Source: an uncultured Lachnospiraceae bacterium
GTDB taxonomy: Bacteria; Bacillota; Clostridia; Lachnospirales; Lachnospiraceae
NCBI GenBank assembly: GCA_947571775.1
Contig: CANOZK010000015.1
Coordinates: forward strand, 1 to 50,636
Direction of reading: 5' to 3'
Length of the DNA stretch: 50,636 nucleotides
Below, one piece after another: positions 8,217-15,598 of this stretch (positions are counted from its first letter, which is position 1; each line of letters opens with the position of its first letter). The notes under the pieces were generated by a model. That model saw only the letters and a list, made by a program, of their open reading frames with translations. It searched no databases and was not told the DNA's origin. A program made the translations under genes and the position numbers.

Positions 8217-11200
8217 CTACTTGTTTGAATTGTCGCAGGAAACCTGCGCAAAATCTACTAAAAACTGCTCTGTCTCTTTTACCACATTTTTCCCGGTTTC
8301 CAAGAACATACCAGGCTTTTCCCCTTTGGCCAAATGAAGCTTCTCCCCATATTTTTCCTTGAGCTGGATAAGGCCCTGGGAGCCTACCCGAATTTTGTGA
8401 AAAATCCGAAACTGCACTTCTTTTCCCAACTGCTTGATCTCAGTCACATAGGCGCTGTGGCCCAATGCTTTCAGAAAAGCGATGGAGAGCAGGTTCAATA
8501 CCGTCCGGGGCGGCTCCCCGAATCGATCCAGCAGTTCTTCCTGCATATCTTCATATTCTTCCCTGTTGGAAATCCCCGCGATCCGCTTATAGAGATTCAG
8601 CTTTTGGAATTCGTTGGCAATATACGTATCTGGGATAAAGGCATCCATATTCAGATCGATGGTGGTCTCAAAACTCTCCACGGTATGTATGCCTTTCGCC
8701 TCTTTTACTGCTTCGCTGAGCATCTTGCAGTACAGATCGTATCCGACGGTGAGCATATGCCCGTGCTGATCCGCCCCCAGCAGATTTCCCGCACCGCGAA
8801 GTTCCAGATCCCGCATGGCAATCTTAAATCCGCTTCCCAGCTCCGTATATTCCCGGATGGCTGATAATCGCTTTTCTGCGGTTTCCCTGAGAATTTGATT
8901 CTTTCGATACATCAGGAAAGCATACGCGGTTCGGTTGGAACGCCCAATCCGCCCCCGAAGCTGATAGAGCTGCGACAGGCCGTACCGGTCAGAATCATGG
9001 ATAATCATAGTATTGACATTGGAGATGTCCAGGCCCGTTTCGATGATTGTGGTGGACACCAGCACGTCGATTTCCCCGTTGATAAATCCGTACATGATTT
9101 TTTCCAGCTCCCGCTCATTCATCTGGCCGTGGGCATAAGATACTTGGGCATCGGGCACCAGACGGCTTACCTTGGCCGCCATCTCTACAATATCGTTGAC
9201 CCGGTTATAGACATAATAAACCTGGCCGCCTCGGTTCAGTTCCCTCTGGATGGCCTCCCGGACAGTCTCCTCGTCAAACTCCATCACATAAGTCTGGATC
9301 GGCACCCGATCCATGGGCGGCTCCTCCAATACCGACATGTCCCGGATTCCAATCAGGCTCATATGCAGGGTTCTGGGAATCGGCGTGGCCGTCAGGGTCA
9401 GCACATCCACATTTTTTTTCAACTGCTTAATCTTCTCTTTATGCCGGACGCCAAATCGCTGTTCCTCATCGATTACCAGCAGACCCAGATCCTTAAATTC
9501 CACATCCTTAGACAGCAGCCGATGTGTTCCGATAACCACATCCACCATACCTTTTTTCAGTTCTGCGATAGTTTTTTTCTGTTGGGAAGCCGCGCGGAAA
9601 CGGCAGAGCAGATCAATCGTCACCGGAAAATCTTTCATCCGCTGGACAAACGTGTTGTAATGCTGTTGGGCCAGAATCGTTGTGGGCACCAGATACGCCA
9701 CCTGTTTGCCTTCCTGGATGGCTTTAAACGCCGCGCGCAGAGCAATCTCCGTTTTTCCATAGCCCACGTCCCCGCAGATCAGCCGATCCATGACCTTGGT
9801 GCTCTCCATGTCCTGCTTGGTATCCTCGATCGCCTGAAGCTGGCCGTCTGTCTCCTCGTATGGGAACATTTCCTCAAACTCTCGCTGCCATACCGTGTCC
9901 GGCCCGTAAACATATCCTTGCGTATCCTGCCGGGCAGCGTACAGCTCCACCAGCTCTTTGGCGATGTTCTGAACCGCTCCCCGTACTTTTTTCTTGGTGC
10001 GGTTCCACTCTGGATGCCCCAGCTTATTCAGCTTCACATTTCCGGCATCCGACCCGGCGTATTTTTGCAGCATATCCAACTGGGTGGCCAGAATATACAG
10101 ATTGCTTCCGCCCTGGTATTCCAGCTTAATGTAATCCTTGGAAACCCTGTCCACCTCTACCTTCTCAATGCCTCGGTAAATGCCCAGTCCGTGGTTTTCA
10201 TGCACCACATAATCTCCTATCGAGAGTTCCGAGAAATCCTGAATGCGCTGGCCGCTGTATTCTTTTTTCTTTCTCTTCTTTTTCTGTTTTCGGCCAAAGA
10301 TGTCCGTCTCCGCGATCACAGCAAACTGAATCAGCGGATATTCAAACCCCCGCAGGGCATGTCCGTAGGCCACCATAATCTCCCCAGGAGCCAGCGTCCG
10401 TCCTGCATCTTCCGAATAGAAACTGTTTAGATTCTGATCCTGCAAATCCCCGGCCAGCCGCTTGGCCCGCGTGCGCGAGCCGGAGAGCAGAACGACCCGG
10501 TAGCCCTGTATTTTCCACTCGCGCAGGTCTTTTACCAGAAGCTCAAAGCTGTTGTTGTAAGAACTGATGGATTTTACCATGAGACTGAATTTGGCGGTCA
10601 CATTCCAATCCGCCTGCTGCGGCTCCATCATACACAGGGACATGCAGCAGCATTGGTTGAAGCCCTTGCAAATTTGGGAAAAACTGCACAGCAATTCCTC
10701 TTGAAGATTCTCATAGCCCTGTTCTCCGCGATTGCGCATGCTGTTTTGGAACTCTTCTTCCAGAGCGTTCCCCTTCTCTTTCAGCCGATTTGGCTCATCC
10801 AGCACAAACAGCGTCCGATCCTTCGGAAAATAGTCCATAAAGGTTACCATGTCCTCTTTGCGGTACTTCTCCACCGCCGGGTAAATGGTAATCTCTTTTA
10901 AATTTTCCAAAGATCTCTGGCTTTCCACATCAAAGCTGCGGATAGAGTCCACCTCATCCCCCCACAACTCGATCCGCCAGGGATTTTCCTCTGTCAGGGA
11001 ATAAATATCCACGATGCCGCCGCGCACGCAAAATTGCCCCGAACGCTCTATCTGTCCCGCCCGCTCATAGCCAAGGCTCGTCAAATCCTTCAGTAGTTTT
11101 TCCAGATTTAGAGAACTTTCGTTGGTAAGATGAAGGCGGCTTGCGGCGATCTCCTGGAGCGGGCGCAGCCGTTCCATACAGCCCTCCATGCTGGTCACCA

Positions 11201-11543
11201 CAGTCACCTTTTTCTTTTCCAGAATCCCGCGGATCACGCGCATTCGCTGTTTGGTCAGAAGGTTTCCCTGAATATCTGCATAATAAAACAGCAAATCTTT
11301 TGCCGGGTACAGAAGCGTATCCGGCTGGTAAAAACGATAATCCTCATAAAATTCTTTTGCCTTCTGGTCATCCTCCGCTACCACCAGGCGGCAGTCGTGG
11401 AGATCCGAAAGCCCGTACAGCCAGTGGGCCTTCTGGGAATCCAAGCATCCAGCCACCTGCAGGATTCCGCGGTTTTCTGTTAAGCTTTTGCGGATCTCCT
11501 CATATTCCGCCAACCCTTCCATCGGTTTCACAAACGCTTCCAT
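8217..11543 (-). CDS. mfd: Transcription-repair coupling factor Mfd
   Basis: A DNA translocase that removes stalled RNA polymerase at lesions and recruits UvrA. The 1108 residues follow the family order: UvrB-like N-terminal domains, the CarD-like polymerase-interaction domain (SIGDYVVHENHGLGIYRGIE, about 445-464), a RecG-like helicase with Walker A GDVGYGKT, Walker B IDEEQ and TATPIPRTLHMSL, motif VI QLRGRIGRS, and the C-terminal TRCF domain that binds UvrA. The start has a GGAAGG site; ATG codon 8 is an alternative. It follows pth, as in many Firmicutes, with a 28-nt repeat in the gap. Confidence 0.97.
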   Translation of the reverse strand: MEAFVKPMEGLAEYEEIRKSLTENRGILQVAGCLDSQKAHWLYGLSDLHDCRLVVAEDDQKAKEFYEDYRFYQPDTLLYPAKDLLFYYADIQGNLLTKQRMRVIRGILEKKKVTVVTSMEGCMERLRPLQEIAASRLHLTNESSLNLEKLLKDLTSLGYERAGQIERSGQFCVRGGIVDIYSLTEENPWRIELWGDEVDSIRSFDVESQRSLENLKEITIYPAVEKYRKEDMVTFMDYFPKDRTLFVLDEPNRLKEKGNALEEEFQNSMRNRGEQGYENLQEELLCSFSQICKGFNQCCCMSLCMMEPQQADWNVTAKFSLMVKSISSYNNSFELLVKDLREWKIQGYRVVLLSGSRTRAKRLAGDLQDQNLNSFYSEDAGRTLAPGEIMVAYGHALRGFEYPLIQFAVIAETDIFGRKQKKKRKKKEYSGQRIQDFSELSIGDYVVHENHGLGIYRGIEKVEVDRVSKDYIKLEYQGGSNLYILATQLDMLQKYAGSDAGNVKLNKLGHPEWNRTKKKVRGAVQNIAKELVELYAARQDTQGYVYGPDTVWQREFEEMFPYEETDGQLQAIEDTKQDMESTKVMDRLICGDVGYGKTEIALRAAFKAIQEGKQVAYLVPTTILAQQHYNTFVQRMKDFPVTIDLLCRFRAASQQKKTIAELKKGMVDVVIGTHRLLSKDVEFKDLGLLVIDEEQRFGVRHKEKIKQLKKNVDVLTLTATPIPRTLHMSLIGIRDMSVLEEPPMDRVPIQTYVMEFDEETVREAIQRELNRGGQVYYVYNRVNDIVEMAAKVSRLVPDAQVSYAHGQMNERELEKIMYGFINGEIDVLVSTTIIETGLDISNVNTMIIHDSDRYGLSQLYQLRGRIGRSNRTAYAFLMYRKNQILRETAEKRLSAIREYTELGSGFKIAMRDLELRGAGNLLGADQHGHMLTVGYDLYCKMLSEAVKEAKGIHTVESFETTIDLNMDAFIPDTYIANEFQKLNLYKRIAGISNREEYEDMQEELLDRFGEPPRTVLNLLSIAFLKALGHSAYVTEIKQLGKEVQFRIFHKIRVGSQGLIQLKEKYGEKLHLAKGEKPGMFLETGKNVVKETEQFLVDFAQVSCDNSNK

Positions 11544-11577
11544 AATGCCTTCCCTATCCTTTTCCTTACGCCTCTAC

Positions 11578-11605
11578 GTAACCGTTCAGATACCTTCACT
11601 GTTAT
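11578..11605. repeat. Dispersed 28-nt repeat, copy 2, on the stop codon of pth
   Basis: It matches the copy at 6642-6669 in all but about three or four positions, including the central GTATCTGAACGGTTAC on the minus strand. The TAA stop of pth is again inside the terminal GTTA. It fills the gap between pth and mfd. Confidence 0.6.
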
Positions 11606-12168
11606 TTCCGGTTATACTGGTTCATGGCAACATCCGCACCATCCCGTATAAGCATTTCCACCGCATCCGCAGCCCGCTCAATCGCCTCATCAATTACTTT
11701 CCTCTCCTCGGCCAAAAAACGGCTCAGAACATGATCCGCCAAATCCCATCCCTCTGGTTTCGCACCCACGCCGATCTTTACTCTGGCAAATTTCTGTGTG
11801 CCCAGATGAGCGATAATGTCCTTGATGCCGTTATGGCCTCCTGCGCTTCCTTTTTTGCGGACGCGGATCTGGCCCGGACTCAAGTCAATGTCGTCGTATA
11901 AGACAATCAGCTCTTCTTCCGGGTCTATCTTGTAATAATCGCACATCGCCCGTATCGGCGCGCCGCTTAAATTCATGTATAAAAGCGGTTTCAGCAGAAC
12001 CGCCGGTTCCCCGCCGATTCTGCCTTTTCCGTACATCGCATCAAATTTTACCCCAGATCCGGGAATCTGATGCCGGTCGATCAGAACGTCCACCGCATCA
12101 AATCCCATATTGTGCCGGGTAGCTTCATATTTTCTGCCAGGATTTCCCAGCCCTGCAATCAAATACAT
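11602..12168 (-). CDS. pth: Peptidyl-tRNA hydrolase
   Basis: Cytosolic enzyme that releases peptides from peptidyl-tRNA dropped by ribosomes. Family signatures are complete: GLGNPGRKYEATRHNMGF near the N terminus with the catalytic histidine (about residue 20), a conserved asparagine region MNLSG, VLYDDIDLSPG, and SAGGHNGIKDI. The length of 188 is standard. GGAG lies 8 nt before the ATG. It stands between the COG0523 genes and mfd on one strand, so it is probably cotranscribed with both. Confidence 0.97.
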   Translation of the reverse strand: MYLIAGLGNPGRKYEATRHNMGFDAVDVLIDRHQIPGSGVKFDAMYGKGRIGGEPAVLLKPLLYMNLSGAPIRAMCDYYKIDPEEELIVLYDDIDLSPGQIRVRKKGSAGGHNGIKDIIAHLGTQKFARVKIGVGAKPEGWDLADHVLSRFLAEERKVIDEAIERAADAVEMLIRDGADVAMNQYNRK

Positions 12169-12180
12169 CTCTTCTCCAAC

Positions 12181-13131
12181 TTAATTAAAATATACCATCT
12201 CTTCTTCCAGAGGTTCACACGGCTTCACCTTCTGGGCGTCCAACACTGGGCCGTCCCCATAATAAACCGCCCGGTATTCCACAAGCATTTTCGCCTGCAC
12301 GTCCACCCAGCCGCCTTCCTCTAACGACAAAGCGTTCTCGCTCTTGCAGACAAATCCGATAAAGGTTGTATCATCGGCACAGCAGGTCATAGCCACTCTG
12401 CCCGGTACGAATTCCCCTGCCGGAAAATCGCTTGGCTTTAATACTCTAGCTTGAAAATGCACCACCTTACCTTGATATCTCATCGGATGCTCCATAGCGT
12501 CCACATACCACAGGCCGTAGTCCTCCGGCGCAATTTCCACCACTGGGGCATTGATATCAAAGGGCATTTCCCCTTCAAAGATATCCTCCAGTTCGCCTTC
12601 TTCATCCTCAAAGATGATCTCCGCTCTCTGATTGACCACCTTAATCCCTCTGCGGTAAGTAGCCAGCGGCTGCTCTAAGGTGCTTCGGTTAAACAGAACC
12701 ATATCCGCATGGCGCACCATCTCCATAAACAGCGATTTCATATTGTTGAGATAGCCTTCAAAGGTACTGCCGTCCACGGTCGTGATATGCTGCACAATTC
12801 CCCAGCCTTTCGGAAATTGCATTTCCTCCAGCTTACTCACCAGCCACATTCCGTTGTACTCCACCAGAACTCGTCCCGGATCGTGGGCGTCGGCAAGAGC
12901 CTTTAAGCGTTCCGGGGTCAAATCTTCTTCGTCTTCGATGACCTCCAGCACCGCATTTGCATTCTCAAGCAGTTCCGGTTCATACTCTTCCTCCCCCTCT
13001 TCACAAAGAATCACCAGCGTTTTCTCCGGGGATGCAAAATAGTCCTGCTGCAAGGTGAATTTCAGAAAAGACGTTTTGCCACTTTCCAAAAACCCTGTAA
13101 TCAGATATACAGGGACCTGAATTTCATCCAT
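12181..13131 (-). CDS. COG0523-like GTPase fused to a DUF1980 (YcgQ-like) domain
   Basis: A 316-residue two-part protein. Residues 1-150 resemble CobW/COG0523 GTPases: Walker A GFLESGKTS at 13-21, and FNRS near 147 in place of the usual NKxD. The GCxCC metal motif of the family is absent. Residues of about 205-316 resemble the C-terminal domain of YcgQ (DUF1980), with a conserved TCCADD (249-254), followed by the GWVDVQ pattern. YcgQ-like proteins usually partner with a YcgR permease and sit near zinc genes. The gene lies 12 nt after a true COG0523 gene. A role in zinc or other metal handling is an inference from family and context. Confidence 0.75.
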   Translation of the reverse strand: MDEIQVPVYLITGFLESGKTSFLKFTLQQDYFASPEKTLVILCEEGEEEYEPELLENANAVLEVIEDEEDLTPERLKALADAHDPGRVLVEYNGMWLVSKLEEMQFPKGWGIVQHITTVDGSTFEGYLNNMKSLFMEMVRHADMVLFNRSTLEQPLATYRRGIKVVNQRAEIIFEDEEGELEDIFEGEMPFDINAPVVEIAPEDYGLWYVDAMEHPMRYQGKVVHFQARVLKPSDFPAGEFVPGRVAMTCCADDTTFIGFVCKSENALSLEEGGWVDVQAKMLVEYRAVYYGDGPVLDAQKVKPCEPLEEEMVYFN

Positions 13132-13143
13132 CTGTTCCTCCTC

Positions 13144-14310
13144 CTAAACCCCAAACAGTTCTGCAAGTTTTTCCTCGTTTAACTTAGAACCGATCACGCA
13201 CAGCCGCCCGGTATAATCCGGCTCGCCTTCCCGAATCTCCACCTCATCGGGAACCATATCAAAATAGAACCATGTCCCTGACGCATCCGGCACCATGCCT
13301 TTCGCACGGAGCACAATCCCGTATTCTTCTTCCCTAGAAAGCGCGTCCAGAATCCGCTCCAAATCCGCCCGCTCAAATTTATGGGCCGTCTCGCGTCCCC
13401 AGCTTGTAAATACTTCGTCCGCATGATGATGGTGATGATGGTCATGCCCTTCGTGATCGTGACAGCAGTGGTCATGGCCTTCATGGTCGTGATGATGGTG
13501 TCCATGCTCCTCATAGTCATGATGGTGATGCTCATGGTCATGTTCATGATGATGGTGGTGTCCATGTTCCTCTTCATGGCCGTGGCCGTGATCATGATGA
13601 TGCTCGTGTCCCTCATGGTCATGGCCGCAGTGATCATGGTCGTGGTCATGCTCATGGTGGTGATGGTGTCCCTCGGCTGCTTCTTTTAGAACTTCTTCCG
13701 CCAAAGATACCGGATGTTCCTCCATCGTATCCAACAGCTTCTTTCCGCTAAGCTGGATAATCGGTGTGGTAATCAGAGTCGCCCCGTCTTTCATTTTCCC
13801 GGTCAAAAGCTGTACGGCCTCTTGTACTTTTTCCGGCTTTGCCACATCGGTGCGGCTTAAAATGACCGTCTGGGCATGTTCCACCTGATTTTCAAAAAAT
13901 TCCCCGAAGTTGCGCAGATACATTTTGCACTTATTGGCGTCCACTACGGTGGTGCTGCTGCTTAACGTCACATCAATATCCTTTGCCGCCTTCTGCACCG
14001 CTCCCTGCACATCCGAGAGCTTGCCCACCCCGGACGGCTCAATCACGATTCGATCTGGATGATAGGTCTCCACCACCTCTTTCATGGCTTCCCCAAAATC
14101 TCCTACCAGAGAACAGCAGATACATCCAGAATTCATTTCCCGGATTTCCACCCCGGCTTCTTTGAGGAAACCGCCGTCAATGCCAATCTCTCCGAATTCA
14201 TTTTCAATCAGCACAACCTGTTCTCCCTGGTACGCTTCTTTTAACAATTTCTTGATCAGCGTCGTTTTTCCCGCGCCTAAAAAACCTGAAATAATATCAA
14301 TTTTCGTCAT
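13144..14310 (-). CDS. COG0523 metal-chaperone GTPase with a long histidine-rich segment
   Basis: A 388-residue CobW/ZNG1/YeiR-type GTPase. Walker A GFLGAGKTT (9-17), the metal-binding GCICC motif (62-66), EPSG, and a TD guanine motif at 152-155. Residues of about 214-296 hold some 47 histidines mixed with Asp, Glu and three cysteines, inserted just before the CobW C-terminal domain (about 300-388). Such tails store or hand over Zn, Ni or Co. The frame extends upstream, but GGGAGG before the ATG at 14310 settles the start. A terminator-like hairpin stands 25 nt upstream, so expression may be set by read-through. The metal is not determined; zinc is most likely. Confidence 0.88.
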   Translation of the reverse strand: MTKIDIISGFLGAGKTTLIKKLLKEAYQGEQVVLIENEFGEIGIDGGFLKEAGVEIREMNSGCICCSLVGDFGEAMKEVVETYHPDRIVIEPSGVGKLSDVQGAVQKAAKDIDVTLSSSTTVVDANKCKMYLRNFGEFFENQVEHAQTVILSRTDVAKPEKVQEAVQLLTGKMKDGATLITTPIIQLSGKKLLDTMEEHPVSLAEEVLKEAAEGHHHHHEHDHDHDHCGHDHEGHEHHHDHGHGHEEEHGHHHHHEHDHEHHHHDYEEHGHHHHDHEGHDHCCHDHEGHDHHHHHHADEVFTSWGRETAHKFERADLERILDALSREEEYGIVLRAKGMVPDASGTWFYFDMVPDEVEIREGEPDYTGRLCVIGSKLNEEKLAELFGV

Positions 14311-14335
14311 GTCCTTACCTCCCATCATAAGAATG

Positions 14336-14387
14336 ACAAAAAGACTGTTGCACAAAAATGCTTTCATCAGCACTTTGTCCAACAGCC
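14336..14387 (-). terminator. Terminator or attenuator before the His-rich COG0523 gene
   Basis: On the minus strand arms at 14380-14387 (GGCTGTTG) and 14343-14350 (CAACAGTC) extend inward through ACAAA/TTTGT and TGCT/AGCA to a small loop, then run into TCTTTTTG. It lies 17 nt after the stop of the small HPr-like gene and 25 nt before the COG0523 start. Confidence 0.65.
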
Positions 14388-14403
14388 CCACACTCACTTT
14401 CCA

Positions 14404-14637
14404 TTAGCTGTTAATCATAAAATTCATCAGCCTATCCACATCTTCCTTTTCATGGGCAACCAACTCAAGCTCTGGAATCTCTCCGTTGGAAAAAATATTT
14501 GCAAGGGATACATACTGAGAAAGCTTAGATTTTAGATTCAGCCGGTCGCCCTCGCCGGTCACCAGCTCCACCTTTCCCACACAACTGTCAATTACCTGAA
14601 AAAATCCATCAATGTTCTTGATATTTGATATTTTCAT
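14404..14637 (-). CDS. Small HPr-fold-like protein without the phosphorylated histidine
   Basis: A 77-residue protein. The stretch VELVTGEGDRLNLKSKLSQY, then LELVAHEKEDVDRLMNFM, follows the second half of HPr (beta strand, a serine-containing helix start at K36-S37, final strand and helix). The HPr active-site segment around His15 is not present, so it cannot be an ordinary PTS phosphocarrier. ATG at 14637 has GAGG close by and AAAGGAG further up; a GTG three codons earlier is also possible. It is the first gene after a near-consensus promoter. The function is unknown, and the HPr relation is my pattern reading. Confidence 0.6.
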   Translation of the reverse strand: MKISNIKNIDGFFQVIDSCVGKVELVTGEGDRLNLKSKLSQYVSLANIFSNGEIPELELVAHEKEDVDRLMNFMINS

Positions 14638-14681
14638 AGCCCTCACCTCTCCTTTTTGCTGCCTAATTGTTACCTGCCCTC

Positions 14682-14710
14682 ATTATACTCTGGAAACACT
14701 ATAATTTCAA
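14682..14710 (-). promoter_or_regulatory. Promoter heading the HPr-like / COG0523 / pth / mfd unit
   Basis: On the minus strand TTGAAA (14705-14710), a 17-nt spacer and TATAAT (14682-14687). The expected start is near 14675, giving a leader of about 40 nt. Confidence 0.75.
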
Positions 14711-14714
14711 CCAT

Positions 14715-15587
14715 TCATTCCTCATAGATTTTCATATGGCAAGATTCCAGACGGTAAATATCTTCCCGGATGTTCTCCAGGGAGGGAATCTGCCGCCGCG
14801 CCTTTTTTACACAACGCAGATCGACGTCCGCCGTTATGACGCCAGGCTCTTCCCCGGCGCGGGCAATCACCTGTCCCCAGGGGTCGATAACCATGGAATT
14901 TCCGTAGGCCGCAAACGCATCTTTCTCTCCTGTCTGATTGCAGGCGGCCACATAGCAGCCGTTCTCTATGGCCCTGGCCCGCAGCAGCACTTCCCAGTGG
15001 GCACGGCCTGTCTCCCTGGTAAAATTGGCCGGGAGCAGCATCACCTGCGCCCCCGCCTTCGCCATCAGCCGGAACATTTCCCCAAAACGCAAATCGTAGC
15101 AGATGGCAAATCCGAAATCCGCCAGGCGCGTCCGGGCAACCACGATCTCCCCTCCCCGCTCTATCTCGTCCGATTCCCGGTAAACCGGGCCGCCTGCGAT
15201 GTCCACGTCAAACATATGAAGCTTCCGGTAACTGGCCAGCAAATTTCCCTGCGGCCCAAACAGAAGACTGGTATTCGCCTGCCGGATACCCGGAAGTTTT
15301 TCGGTAATGCCGCCCATCAAATACACGCCGTGCTCCCTGGCAAGTTCTCCGAAAAACTGTGTGGCTTCTCCTTTCGGATCGCTGGCATTGTTTGGCAGAT
15401 CTGCTCCAATGTACTCCATCCTCTCCGGGAACAGAATCAGATCTGCCTGTCTGTCCGCCGCTTCCCCGGCAAACCTGCGGGCTGTCTCCAGATTAGCCTG
15501 CTTATCCTCCCGGGTATCCATCTGTATCAATGCAATGCGCAATCCATCTTTGGATTCGCTCTTGAACCCGTTTCTTTTACCTGTCAT
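14715..15587 (-). CDS. Carbon-nitrogen hydrolase (nitrilase/omega-amidase type)
   Basis: A 290-residue member of the nitrilase superfamily, cytosolic enzymes that hydrolyse amide or nitrile C-N bonds. The Glu-Lys-Cys triad is visible: Glu in LILFPERMEY, Lys in YRKLHMFDVDI, and Cys in GFAICYDLRFGEMFR. The FDVD and DLRF contexts resemble omega-amidase/Nit proteins, but the substrate cannot be fixed. The ATG has AAGGGG upstream and stands 11 nt after the glgB stop, so it is probably the last gene of the glycogen unit. Confidence 0.85.
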   Translation of the reverse strand: MTGKRNGFKSESKDGLRIALIQMDTREDKQANLETARRFAGEAADRQADLILFPERMEYIGADLPNNASDPKGEATQFFGELAREHGVYLMGGITEKLPGIRQANTSLLFGPQGNLLASYRKLHMFDVDIAGGPVYRESDEIERGGEIVVARTRLADFGFAICYDLRFGEMFRLMAKAGAQVMLLPANFTRETGRAHWEVLLRARAIENGCYVAACNQTGEKDAFAAYGNSMVIDPWGQVIARAGEEPGVITADVDLRCVKKARRQIPSLENIREDIYRLESCHMKIYEE

Positions 15588-15598
15588 GACTTTTCCCC

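Noticed and set aside
8895..10430. A 511-codon open frame on the plus strand opposite mfd
   Set aside because: It is a shadow of the mfd reading frame; mfd shows all family motifs and the antisense product has no recognisable domain or ribosome site.
13381..13689. A Met/Val-rich 102-codon plus-strand frame
   Set aside because: It is the reverse complement of the histidine codons in the COG0523 tail; the composition is fully explained by that.
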